Part shown: positions 1 through 11,300 of the stretch, one piece after another
How positions within the stretch are numbered: the stretch's first letter is position 1
Layout of the letters: each line of letters opens with the position of its first letter
Source: Bacteroidota bacterium
GTDB lineage: Bacteria > Bacteroidota > Bacteroidia > Flavobacteriales > Flavobacteriaceae
Assembly: GCA_023434025.1 (NCBI GenBank)
Contig: JAEYTL010000035.1
Span: 1 to 53,844 of the forward strand
Direction of reading: 5' to 3'
DNA length: 53,844 nucleotides
The notes under the pieces: model-generated
The model's input: the letters and a program-made list of their open reading frames with translations, nothing else
The model's database searches: none
What the model was told of the DNA's origin: nothing
Translations under genes and position numbers: made by a program

Positions 1-60
1 AAGTTCAAACTCTTTTAAAATCTTGGCAATTTGGCTCGGGGTGAATTTACTTTTCTTCAT
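1..60 (-). CDS. IS3-family transposase OrfA, N-terminal fragment (runs off window)
   Basis: Only the first 20 codons are present, reading MKKSKFTPSQIAKILKEFEL on the minus strand with ATG at 60. This is the typical opening of IS3-family OrfA, a small helix-turn-helix protein that binds the element's ends and is usually fused to the OrfB DDE integrase by programmed -1 frameshifting. The K-S-K-F-T-x-x-Q-I-x-x-I-L-K-E pattern is the recognisable start of its DNA-binding helices. The frame is open to the window edge, so it cannot be judged whether the element is intact. Confidence 0.75.
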   Translation of the reverse strand, partial: MKKSKFTPSQIAKILKEFEL

Positions 61-64
61 ATTG

Positions 65-104
65 ACAGTTTAAAATTAATACTTTTTTTCTACTTTTAAA
101 CTGT
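65..104. repeat. 11-bp inverted repeat in the IS leader
   Basis: ACAGTTTAAAA at 65-75 is the exact reverse complement of TTTTAAACTGT at 94-104, with an 18-base loop. It lies between the presumed IS end and the OrfA start. It could be a transposase-binding or leader structure that limits impinging transcription. The function is inferred from position only. Confidence 0.5.
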
Positions 105-345
105 ACTAGTTTTGGGGGAGCTTACAATTCATTCTTCATTGTGATAATTTTACTATAATTTATGTCATTTGATTTATAATTAATTTGTTGTGTTGTTTGT
201 AGACTCCCCATTTTGGTAGAGTTATAAATAATAAATTTTATAAAGGTTTCATTAAAGAACAAGTTTTTATAGACACTATTATTAATAAAAAAAGAATGAC
301 GATTATAAGGGAACAAAACACATTTTTTATCAAGAAAAGACATTT

Positions 346-777
346 TTAAAACTGTAAAATGCTTATTTCTGAATTAATCAGTCTTGCAACATCTTGGCCA
401 AAATGTTTTCCAAGTTGATATAGGTGAGTGCTGATTTTTTGAGTTTTATCAGTATACTTAGACCTATTATTACTTTCATATAAAATTATTAGTTCATTAA
501 TCTCCTTTTCTGTAAAATTAGTATAATATATTTTTTTTGAATTCCTTATAAAAGAAGTATAATCTATTTTATTAGTTATTATTTTCCACTTTGTATCATT
601 TATATTAGGATATTTTTTCTTATATTGACTAACAATTTGATCAATTAATATTTTACAAGACTCTTCTGTTTTATTTATTCTAAATAGTTTATCTATCAAT
701 AAATCTTTTTCAGTTGTTTTTTCCTGGCCATAACTTAATATAGTAAATAGGCTCAAAAGAAATATTTTTTTTTTCAT
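346..777 (-). CDS. Small secreted protein, DUF2059-like
   Basis: About 143 residues with a clear Sec signal peptide (MKKKIFLLSLFTILSYG, cleavage near residue 17). I prefer the ATG at 777 because it puts the lysines at the start of the signal. An in-frame ATG at 801 overlaps the upstream gene's stop as ATGA and would add eight residues; it may reflect translational coupling. The mature part has the DUF2059 flavour: a helix with Q-I-V-S-Q-Y-K-K-K-Y-P, then F-T-E-K-E-I-N-E-L-I-x-x-Y-E-S-N and a C-terminal helix ending near G-Q-D-V-A-R. The function of DUF2059 is unknown. It is the last gene of the large operon and is markedly AT-rich. It could be a second, periplasmic protective factor for the toxin or simply cargo. 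Confidence 0.6.
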   Translation of the reverse strand: MKKKIFLLSLFTILSYGQEKTTEKDLLIDKLFRINKTEESCKILIDQIVSQYKKKYPNINDTKWKIITNKIDYTSFIRNSKKIYYTNFTEKEINELIILYESNNRSKYTDKTQKISTHLYQLGKHFGQDVARLINSEISILQF

Positions 778-797
778 TAAAATTGATATTAGACTTA

Positions 798-1178
798 TCA
801 TTCTTCACGATAAGATGAAATGCGATTAATTCTTATATGTTTATAATAAAATTTTAAGTCAACTTCACTACCTGTAATTGAACAAATAAATTTCTCTTCA
901 CTATCAATAAATTGAACGCTTGATTTATTTTTTACTCCCCATCCTGAGAAATTAATTATTTCAATTTCAATAAATTCTAAAACAATTTGCACTATATTAT
1001 CTGTTATATTCCATTTTTTTGGGATAATTGAAGGCATCTTCTTAGTATTAAAATATACATATATTGAAGGACCATTATAATCGAACTCTAATTTGTTTAT
1101 AAATGAATTATCTAAATTTAACCCATCTGGATATAATTGATTAAAAAAAAATGAATTGATTACAATCGGTAAATTCAT
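798..1178 (-). CDS. Probable immunity protein, Imm50-like
   Basis: A 126-residue protein without a signal peptide, so cytosolic. The order of short beta motifs fits Imm50-type immunity proteins of polymorphic toxin loci: L-E-F-D-Y-N-G-P-S-I-Y-V-Y-F near residues 30-43, P-K-K-W-N near 53-57, I-V-Q-I-V-L-E-F-I-E-I-E-I near 62-74, and F-S-G-W near 77-80. It starts two bases after the toxin gene ends and overlaps the next gene by four bases. Position directly after a nuclease-type toxin is the classic place for the cognate immunity gene, and a cytosolic location suits neutralising a nuclease. The family match is from memory of the pattern; the role is inferred from context. Confidence 0.6.
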   Translation of the reverse strand: MNLPIVINSFFFNQLYPDGLNLDNSFINKLEFDYNGPSIYVYFNTKKMPSIIPKKWNITDNIVQIVLEFIEIEIINFSGWGVKNKSSVQFIDSEEKFICSITGSEVDLKFYYKHIRINRISSYREE

Positions 1179-1180
1179 AA

Positions 1181-2389
1181 TTAATTAGTTGTTTGTTTTT
1201 TATCAAAGTTGTAATGGCTCTGTGTATTAGGAACTTTACCTGTTCTTGTATTCTCTACTGGTCTAACATTGAAATGGGAGCCTTGATCACCAATCCCTCC
1301 TTCACCAAAATTATGACCAGCTGAATGATCTTGAATAACTATAGTCTTACCATCTTTATTCTTATAATGATATTCTCTAGTATAAATTGGCTCCCCTTTG
1401 TCATCCAAAATAGCCTTACCTTTTTTGTCTGTTAATTTAACTTTTTCAACTTTAAGAGGTTTTTGATTAACCTCAATTCCTGCATCTCTCTTTGCTTTTT
1501 TAAAAGCTCCTGTTCTTCCGAGATTTACCTCACAATTATGAGCCAGTACATAATGGTCTCCCACCAAAAAATTATGATCTCTATATACTTCAAGATCATA
1601 CACAACATGCCAACCTTCATTAGGTTCTTTACTGGCTAGTGTTAATATTCCTTCCTTTGTTGTAATATGTTCGCCTATAACCAATTCCCCTACAGACACC
1701 CAACCTTCTCTATCTGCACTCCATAGTAAATGATTGGTTGTAGGTGAAATTATTTTCTCACTATCATTAAATTTAATATTAACTACATTGTTAGCTGAGT
1801 GCTCTATTTTTCCTGTTATTGGTCTCTTTACATGGCTTTCATCATAGTAGTAATCCCAAAAACGAGTATCTAGCGTATTGGGATAAATCTTAACAATTGG
1901 TATTTCCCCATCTATGCCTATTTGAGGTAGCGAAACGTATACTTTATCTCCAATATTGGTTGCATTGTTTTCTGTAAACCACCAGTTTGGTCTTCTTAGA
2001 TGAATGTTGGTATAGCCTCCATTTTCTTCTTTAACTTGTAAATGAACCCACTTCCAAGTATAAGGTGTTATATCTTCATTATCTATATCTCGTTCGTAAA
2101 ACAACTCACCTCCTGAAAAAGTTATAATACCCTCTTCCTGATCGTTTAATTTCTTCTGTATTTCTTTTTCTTTTTCTGTATAATATTCTACAGGTATAGG
2201 CTCTACATTAAAACTATCCGAAAACAGATAGGGATTAGTAAAAATATTTGTTGGTCGATAATAGATAAACGAAGAATTACGATTATCCTTTATTTCAACT
2301 ATCCCGTTCGCAATACTTGCTATTTCTTGAGCTGTTATTTGAAATAATCCAAATAACAGCAAGAGGTACATCATTAGTTTTTTCATCAT
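1181..2389 (-). CDS. Secreted HINT-domain polymorphic toxin with HNH/Endo VII-fold nuclease tip
   Basis: 402 residues. Residues 1-21 form a Sec signal peptide. Residues about 130-286 look like the second half of a pretoxin HINT domain: W-W-F-T-E near 136-140, the T-T-N-H block at 217-220, then D-H-N-F-L-V-G and the terminal A-H-N-C at 283-286. I see no CFxxGT-type block with the nucleophilic cysteine before it. Residues 287-402 resemble HNH/endonuclease VII-fold toxins: A-F-K-K-A-K-R-D-A-G-I, then T-R-E-Y, V-I-Q-D-H-S-A-G-H (His 355 and 359), S-H-F-N-V-R-P and a final S-H-Y. The ATG overlaps the stop of the RHS gene (TAATG) and has an AAAGGA sequence just upstream, so it is probably translationally coupled. 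Inferred role: a DNA- or RNA-cleaving effector released after HINT processing. The separate signal peptide is unusual for an RHS tip. Confidence 0.75.
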   Translation of the reverse strand: MMKKLMMYLLLLFGLFQITAQEIASIANGIVEIKDNRNSSFIYYRPTNIFTNPYLFSDSFNVEPIPVEYYTEKEKEIQKKLNDQEEGIITFSGGELFYERDIDNEDITPYTWKWVHLQVKEENGGYTNIHLRRPNWWFTENNATNIGDKVYVSLPQIGIDGEIPIVKIYPNTLDTRFWDYYYDESHVKRPITGKIEHSANNVVNIKFNDSEKIISPTTNHLLWSADREGWVSVGELVIGEHITTKEGILTLASKEPNEGWHVVYDLEVYRDHNFLVGDHYVLAHNCEVNLGRTGAFKKAKRDAGIEVNQKPLKVEKVKLTDKKGKAILDDKGEPIYTREYHYKNKDGKTIVIQDHSAGHNFGEGGIGDQGSHFNVRPVENTRTGKVPNTQSHYNFDKKQTTN

Positions 2390-5300
2390 TAGTTTCCTTT
2401 ATAAGTTATATCATACATCTTAAACTCACCATGTAATAAGTTAATTTTCTGAACAGTAACTTTCTTTCCATTATACAACATCACTTGTTGACCTTGTGTC
2501 AGGTTAGAAACATTTACTTCCATTCCATCCACAAGAAAATCAAAATCTGGTGTTACTCTGATTATTTCTCCTTCAATCTCTAATTCATAAACCTGTGTTA
2601 CGATTATTTCTTTTACTTCTTGAACTTCTTCTACAATAATCTTATCATTTATATAATCGTAATCAAGCACTTTTTCGCCAATCTTAAGTTCAGATATTTC
2701 TTTTAATCCATGTGATGTCAAAATCTTTGTATCTCCCGTAAAACATGCACAATCTATCTTACCAGTCACTTTAGCAATTTTTGTATTTTTAGCTTTCTTC
2801 CCCCAATCTATGAATTTTTTAGCTGCTGTACCTGTTACAAGCCCTGTCAAGGTGCTACCTAATTCATTTCCAAGATCATAAAGTGCCTGAGCATCTCCTT
2901 TCATGGCTTTCTCAAACATTTCAACCTTATCCGCCAACATCGTTTTAGCAAATCCCACAGGGTCAGTAGCCATCATTTTAAATGTTTCAACCATATCGTT
3001 TCTGAATTTCGAATCAGTTGCTAAATCATACATAAACCCTAGAGTTCCTATAGGTGATGCGTCTACAATTCCATCAAGAATACCTGCCGCTAATGGAGGT
3101 AACTCTACCCCCATTTTGCCAAGTAGTTCAGATGGTTTAGGATAATCTCCATCTTGATCAACCATATAAATAGGGTTGTTTAAAGCAAAACTATATGGAG
3201 ATTGACTTGCTATAACTGTTGCAAATCTATCTGGATTAACCCACCTTCCAATTCGTGGGTCATAATTCCTTTCCGTGTAATTCAACGAATTCCCTTCTCC
3301 CTTCAACTCATCATCTTTCTCCTGCCCCTGGAACCCATACCTATAATCATCACTCGAGAAAGTTCTTTCGGTAATTTGCATCCCAAAAGGATAGTAATCA
3401 TTGTAGGCTTTTACCTGTGCGATAAAGGGGTTATTGATATTGGAATCGATAACCAGTTTACGGTCAGAAATAACCGAAAGCACGTTGCCTAAATGGTTTG
3501 ATAATTCGTATCGTTTGTCGCCGGTTCTCCTGATAAATGTTTTCTCACTATTAGCCACATAATCATCATGAATGGAAACTCCTTGTAATATTGCCCCACA
3601 GTTATTTGTGGGATCATCCGGACAGAGGTCACAGGCGTCGCCTATACCGTCTCCGTCTGAATCCTTTTGAGAAGGGTTAAACACATCAGGGCAATTATCA
3701 CAAACATTGCCCACCCCATCTCCATCTGTATCCGCTTGATCAGCATTGGGTGTTGTTTTGCAATTATCACAAGCATCCCCCACACCATCGCCATCTGTGT
3801 CAGATTGATCGGGATTGTAAATATACGGACAATTATCGTCACTATCAACTATTCCGTCACCATCTGAATCCAGATTTTGATCCTTACAATAAAGAGCTTC
3901 AAGTGTAGTGATTGTACCGGAAACAAGCTGTAATGGGCTTCCGGGCACTAATGGTGTACTGCTTTTAAAAATACCGTTGGACAACATCTGTGCTGTTGTG
4001 CCTTGCATCTGATTAGCAGAATGAAGACTTGCATTTGGTAATCCATCCAAGGCAAACTCCATTAAACGTGTCGGATCATCCGGATCTTTGTAGTTGTAGT
4101 CAATGGCATAAGAGAAATCACATACCTGTCCGGAAATACCCGGGTAAACTTTCTGTAAAAGTGTATCAAAATTGCCTCCATAGCCATAAAATTTATCTAC
4201 TTTACCCAACGAATTTCTCATCGGATCTATTCGCTTTATATAAGGCCTTGATCCGTTGCCCTTACTACCGGTTCTGGATCTGCCAGATTTTATGTTATTA
4301 AACGGTGTTGTAGCAAATGACCTTATAAAATCATTATTAATCATATTGTAAGTATTACCGTTTATTACCACCACCGGCTCATAGAACCCTGTACCTGCAT
4401 TAAGGGTAAGTTTTACATTTAAATCCCATTCACTCTCCGGAATTGCATATTTAAGCTTATAGGTTTCCAATGTATTATAACTTCTGTAGTAACTGTAAGT
4501 CCTTCTTCTGCTTCCTGTTTCTTTTGCATATATTCTGGAATAACGGTCTAGTACAATTGTAGGCACGTAACCTCCCGTGTCGTCTCTTTCAATCAGAATG
4601 TAAAAACTGCTGTTATAGTATTTAAACTTACTCAGCCCTCCTTCTTCATAAAGTATGTCGTCTTGAAGTAATATTAAATTTCTTGGATTGGAATCATTAT
4701 TTGACCAATTATTTCCTGAAAACTTATGATGCGTTGTTACTTCAAGCTGTTGCGTTTTGGACAAACCGGGCAAACCATCAAAAAAGTTGAGTTTTGAGTG
4801 GGTATTGCCCCATGTTAACGCGTTATTACCGTTTAGTGTTACCCCGTTAATTGCGGTAGCATTACTCATAATGGTGTTTTCATATTCCCCATTTCTTGCT
4901 TCAGCGTTTACGTTTTCAGACATCCTCAACACACTTGTGGTGGTGTTCTCCGGCAGCATTAAATCTAATGCAATATTCTCGGTTCCTAAACGGCTGCTTC
5001 CATAAAGATGTGCTTCGTCCCAAAAGAATTTAGGCACGTTTGCCGTTTGCTCTTTGGAATATACCGACAAAACATTTCCTTGTGCATCGCGTACATAAAA
5101 TGTTGTTTTAGGAGCCGCTGTTGTGCTGGTTACCGTTTTAGAAACTCTGTTCCCCAAACCATCATATTCAAAAGAAATTTCCTGTCCGTTTGCTTTTAAA
5201 ATCCGCTTGACTTTTCCGTCAACCCTCCAATCAATTTTAATAATTCCTTCTTTTATATCTTTTTCCAGCTGTCCTATTTCATCATACCTATAGTTATCAG

Positions 5301-8300
5301 GATTTTGAGATTCAATATCGCTTGGGTGTATTTCCGTATCATTAATTGCATCAAAAACATAATTTAACTGATTGGTGCCTGTATTATAATGGTATTTGAG
5401 TTCATCGAATGTATTATTCAACTGATTTTTGCGAACAAGTGCTTTCAAGTTCCCGTTCGGATCATAGGAATAGTTTGTTTCATAAGTACCTGCCTCCGAA
5501 ACGACATCATTTTCAACAGAAACACTATTCATCGCTTTTATTCTATTGAGCTGATCATAGGTATATTTGTTATACAACGTAGGCAATAACGTATTTGTAT
5601 TAGACTTTAACGAGGTTGTCATTGCCTTGATATTGCCATTATACAGGTCTTTATTATATGCAATAGAGGATGAATAATTCAAAAACTGAGACACATTTGC
5701 ATTTCTTGGTGTAAAATCTCCTGAAAAATAATTTAACGCAAATGAAAAGGCATCGCCGGCAAAACTGTTTGAAGCCTGGCCATCTTTACCCACATCATTA
5801 AGAATATTCAGTTTTTCGGAATTCACCCCTTTTAACCATCCTTGAATCGTGTAGAAATAATCTATCCCCTGAACTTTTTTGTCTCCTATTTCGGTTCTCG
5901 CCAATGGCCCGTGCTCATAGTATTTATAAGCGGCATCTTTTTCCCAGATAACATTATCTTTACTGGTATGTACCTCTGTAATCCGGTTATCTGCATCATA
6001 GGTATAGCTGTGTATAAACTGATCTCTCCGGTTCGGTTGATAGGTAACTTTATTTACATTTCCGCTAATTAAGTCATAGTCATACAAAACATGTTTAATT
6101 GTCTGATCTTCAGAAGAAACAACCTCTTGAAGCAACGGATTATTGTTTTGAAATACCAATTCATTTACATTTCCATGCACATCATAACTATAATGCAGTA
6201 TGTTTTTGGCCTCAGCTGACAAATCTTCTTCTCCTTCTTCGTTTGATAATTCGTCAAAAGACATGACAGCAGTGACTCTTTTAAAGCCGTTATTTGCGTC
6301 ATAATTCAAGAAAATGTTTTCCTGAAGCGGTTCATCATATACTGTTTTTACAACTTCTCTTCGTACAGAAGCTACATTTAACGGATAAGGATCCTGACCA
6401 ACCGGGTTTTGAACAGCATCCACCTCTACCCATGTTGAACCGTTGACGAGTTTGCCTTCAGGATTTATATCAAGATTAGGAGTATTTGATACAAATTCAC
6501 CTGCTTCGAAAATTCTGCCTAATTTGTCGTATCGGGTGTAGCTGAATGATTCATTTTGTACAGAAGAGTTTTGAACACTTACTTTCGCATCATAAATTAA
6601 TGTTCCGCTGGCCGTTATGCAAAAACTTGCATCCGGGGTATGACTCTCCAAATAAGGGCTTAAGATCATTTCATTTACATAATTATTTGACCCTAACCCA
6701 GATGTTGTAAAATAGACCTTTTCATCATTAACATAGAAGCTGAGTTTATTTTTATCTTTTCTAACCTCTACCTTTAATGAATTGTTGTTGCCATCAAGTT
6801 TGATAACTTCCGTTGAATTAGGGGATCTTTTTACCGAACTTGTAAAAATTGTTTTAAAATAAATATTATTATTTACTTCGTCATAATGATCAACATCAAA
6901 AGTAATTATCCTTAGAATATCACTGCTATCTACTGCAAAATAATATCTTAAGTACTTATTAGTTGGCAAAAGCGGTGATGTTGCACCAACCTGGTATACA
7001 TTGTTGCTTGATCCGGTATTATCAAGGCTATAACCTATACCCATTCTATTTCCCCTCGAACTTCCGAGTTTAAAGGTTCCTTCAATGGAAATATTTGCTT
7101 TTGAATCGGTAAAATTGGTTCTGCAAAAACTACCAACAGTTAAGCCTCCTGCTTCAATACGTTCTATAGTATTATTCGCAACCGACAATTTGCTTCCCAC
7201 TGTCATTGCACTAAACGGGATATTATTCCAATCACTCCACGACGTTGATCCTAAAATTTGTTTCGCATTTTGCGAAGCTATGATTCGACCCAGTTTATCA
7301 TAAGCAAATTTAGTCTCTCCTCCGTCAGGCGTCTGTTGCCAAACCAGTTGATTTAAAGAGTTGTACTTGTATTTCGTCTCTAAAAAATGTGCCGGAATAT
7401 TTGCATTATCGCTATAATTTGGATTGTTCAATCTCAATTCATCAATTACATTATTATTCAGGACTCCTTGATTACTTGGCAAATCCCCTCTTACAAAACC
7501 GGCAGGTGGTACTGTTTGAATTAAATTTCCAGCCTGGTCATAGTAATAAAGTGTATATTGGTACTCTTTGTCGAATGCTGTTTTAGTGTAAACCTCACTA
7601 ACATTAGCCAAAGCAGCATCAATATATTCCTGAATGAACCTTTCCCTTAAACTTTCAAAATAAGCATTTAACAACTCATTTTCATAAAATGCCTGGATAT
7701 TTTGATTGAAAACCTCACAGGGCGACAATATTTCCCCTGGTGGCGTAAGATTTTGAAAACTTGGTACCAAGGCCGGTGGAACACAAACTTCATTTTCTGC
7801 TGTGTAAACATTGGTGACATACCCGCTCCAGGAAGCATAAATATTGTCCGGTTCACTTATATAATCTTTGAAACCATTGATTACCTCTAACATGTTGTTA
7901 TAACCGTAATTTAAAGGCGTGGCTCCAAATTGTTGAATTGTTATATACTGCGGATGATCATTTGTTGTAATTTCTAAAATTGACAGATATCTTAAATAGT
8001 CATCAACCAAATAACCCAGATTGAAAGAACAAAAATACTCTGGATTCTGGATAAAATTCTCCGAAATATTTATCGTTCCGGGTATTTCTGCCCTGAACTT
8101 CCTCCATTTTTCAACACACAAAACAGGTGTGATTTGTTGCGGAACACAAAACTCACAAGGGACCTCAACTTCTTTTACACAAGGCTCAATCTGTACGCAT
8201 TGGATAAAACCTCTTCCAAAAACAATTCCGTCAACATAAACCGTAAATTCCGTAAAATCATTATTAAACTCAATTGATGAAATTCTTAATTGATTTTCTA

Positions 8301-11300
8301 AAAAATAATTTACACAATCAGGGCCTTCATTAACCGGTATTCTTAAGTTGCTATTTTGTGAAATTACACTTCTGTTAGAGTATGCTCTTTCTCTGGCTCT
8401 TAAAAAATCTTCAATATTAACTGACGTAAATCGGACACGACATGGGCTGTTTTCAGAAAAGCTAAACCCAATCTGCATTATTTTATCAACAGATATACTG
8501 TAAAAATTCTCAAGACCAATACTTTGGTTTTCCGACAGATTTATAAAAGGTGAAAGGTTAGCTAAAATATCGCTTACTTCTGGTTGTTCATCACAGGGTG
8601 TTATCAATATCTGTTGAAATAATTTTGCAAAACGATCATTAAATAGTGTCTGATCTTTACATTCTATTTTAAAACAATTATCAAGTTCACCTTTCAATAG
8701 TTTTACCTTTCCCGGAGGCACAAAGTAGCGAGGATTACCAACAACATTTGAACTTGAACAAGCCGAACCATCTTGACAAAAATAATAACCATTATGATGT
8801 GCATCAACAGTAAATGTAAAAGGATTTGTACTTAAATCCAATTGAAGATTAGAAAAATGAGTTATCCTTGTATCAAGATCATAAAAATGAGGTTCGCGAG
8901 GTCGTACGCGTAATTGACGTAAATCTATTTTGAAATTACAGAAATTACTAAATGAAAAGCTTAACACACTACTTATTCTTGGGTTATATTCAAATGTCAA
9001 ATATTCCAACAATATAAATTGGGATAACTCATTGTACAATTGTAATGGAAGCATTGTAGCCGGATAAACATTAGGCCAAGCAACCGATTGCATATCCGGA
9101 TTATTATTTACAGTCCACAAATGATTCAATAAATTCAAAAGGGCTACTTGAGCTTGTTCTTTATAATTTAGAGTTTCTTTACAACGACAATTATAATCCA
9201 GCGTATTAATTGTTCCGTTTACCGTTTCAATGCTACCGTCATTTGTTAAGTAAGTTAATAATATTCTATTCGAAATAGAATAATCTATTATGTTACCATT
9301 CATGAATGCCCCAACTTTGAATCCCGTTATCCTATTTAAAGACACATTACTTATTGGATGATCTAACTCCATTCGCAACAATTGTCCTCCATTATTGATT
9401 GTATAAACAGCCCCATTTGCACTCCAAACTCCACCGAAATTTATATCTCCTATTATTTCAGGAATAATCGTTTGAGCATATTGATAAGTATCAATATCAT
9501 CTTCTCCATCATTATCGTCATTATCTAATTGATTATCCGGCCCCAAATTATACAACACCACATTGGTTTGGTTTAGTTGAGAAGCATCTTTTAATTTATT
9601 CATTAATTTAACCATTCCTCGTTCAAAGCGGGTTTTATTAAAACAGCCTTGTCCAAATTCAGGAGAACCATTTGTTAAATCTCCTCCCCCACTGTTAAAT
9701 GTACAAGATCCAATATCAGCATTTATTTCACCATATAGTAAAATCTCTTCAACTAAACCATTGCAGGAAAGATCTGTATTCCTGATTTCAATAATTACCT
9801 GAAAACTGGTATTTGTTCCATCAAAAGAACCATTTGACACATATAAATTCTTAAATTTTATTACGTCATATTGATTTAAAAAATTTGTCCAACTCGTATA
9901 TGTAGCAGAATTATTATTTCCGCATAAATATTGATAAGCATTGTTCGCCGGTATGATCAGCGATACTAAACCCGGTGCTGTATTATCTGTACCGATTTCA
10001 ATGGTCAAATTATTACCGTTTAAATTTGACACAGCACTCTGATTATTATCAAGCGGTACACTTCCTCCCATTGCTCTATACAGATCAGGAAGCAGATAAG
10101 GCATCTCATTAAGCCATACCGGAGTTGTTATGTTAAGACCTTGCGTGACATAATTCCTTTCAACCAATCCATTCAGAAACAATTCCAAATCATGCTGTAA
10201 CGGACATTTTCCGGTTTGAAAAAACAATCCTGCATCAGCCAGATTTGTTGAGTTTTGATTGAGTTCTTCATCGGTTAAACCTGTATTAAACCCTTGGTCA
10301 GCTCCGATAAAACGCTTGCTTTTATCTTGAAACAAACTTATTGTTTCGTTTGCACACACAGGTTCACTCCACGCATTAGAGCTGATGGTACTGCCGCTAA
10401 AAGCATTGTCAATATGCGAAAGCAGGTTTGTATAATTTTGATTATTATTATACTTCTGTAATAGTGTAACAAAATTATCCGTATTTTCAGGATTCCCGAT
10501 ACAATCGTTATAACCTCTATGGTTCAGTGCATAAATATGGCTGTAAACCGTTTTTATTTTATCTTTTAATCCGAGATAGTAGTTTTTAAAGGTCATCCAT
10601 ATTCTGTCTTTTTGCTCACTGGATGATAAATTACTTATGCCTGAGAGATCGATTGAATTTGCTGAATCAAATTGATTTTGAGTAGCTAGACCATTTGCTA
10701 AAACAACATTATAATATGCCGCTTGCAACATGTTTAATGGCTGGTTTCCTGTATAATTGTTGCTCATCCCGTCAAATTGTTCCGTAATTGCTTCTGTAAG
10801 GATGGCTCTTTTAATACTGTTTAAATCACTATTCATTATTTCTGAATAGTTAAGTGCATAAAAAGGATCTGTATGATTTGCAAACGAAGACGGTATTGTA
10901 AGAAGCTGATTGAAAACTGCACTTGTTACAGCATCATGAAAATTATCAATCGCTTTTAACTCAGCATCAAATTCGTCTGAAGTTTTTCCATTGTATTGCT
11001 TGGTACAAACCGTTTGAAAAAAAGTCAAATAATGATACTCCGGATGAAAGGGCAAAAGGGATTTTGTCCAGGAAGGTTTAAAAAAACTGATAAAATCGGA
11101 AACATTTGCTAATTTTTCAGGTTTAACGTAATAGAATCCGTCAACCGGGTCTAAAGTAGGTGTAACTCCGTCCAGAATTTCGGGAGAATAAATTATCAAC
11201 CCACTTTCTTCACTTTCGCTTACTATATTAATTTGTATTCTGTCCTGATTTCCGTCTCCGCCTAAATAGGGTGTCGCAGGGAACCGCCAGCTGAATTTTG

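Larger units (their letters stand above)
1..126 (-). mobile_element. End of an IS3-family-like insertion sequence (truncated by window edge)
   Basis: The minus strand carries the start of a transposase-like reading frame (60 to 1). Upstream of it is a short end region whose outermost bases read TGTAAGCTCCCCCAAAACTA on the minus strand (126 to 107). A TG start followed by a CCCC-AAAA stretch resembles the ends of IS3-family elements. The precise end is inferred, because the other terminus and any target duplication lie outside the window. The 219 bases between this end and the first operon gene (127-345) are very AT-rich and show no convincing gene. Confidence 0.55.

Noticed and set aside
122..343. 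73-residue minus-strand ORF beside the IS end
   Set aside because: Low-complexity, aromatic- and Asn-rich product in very AT-rich DNA, no start signal, and its stop lies in the IS terminus; most likely chance.
1181..2389. Frameshift splitting a single RHS-toxin gene
   Set aside because: The toxin ORF opens with a convincing signal peptide and its own AAAGGA site, so it is an independent gene rather than a broken tail.
3642..3867. ORFs overlapping the TSP3 repeats on both strands
   Set aside because: They are produced by the repetitive D-G-D-G codons of the real RHS gene in other frames.
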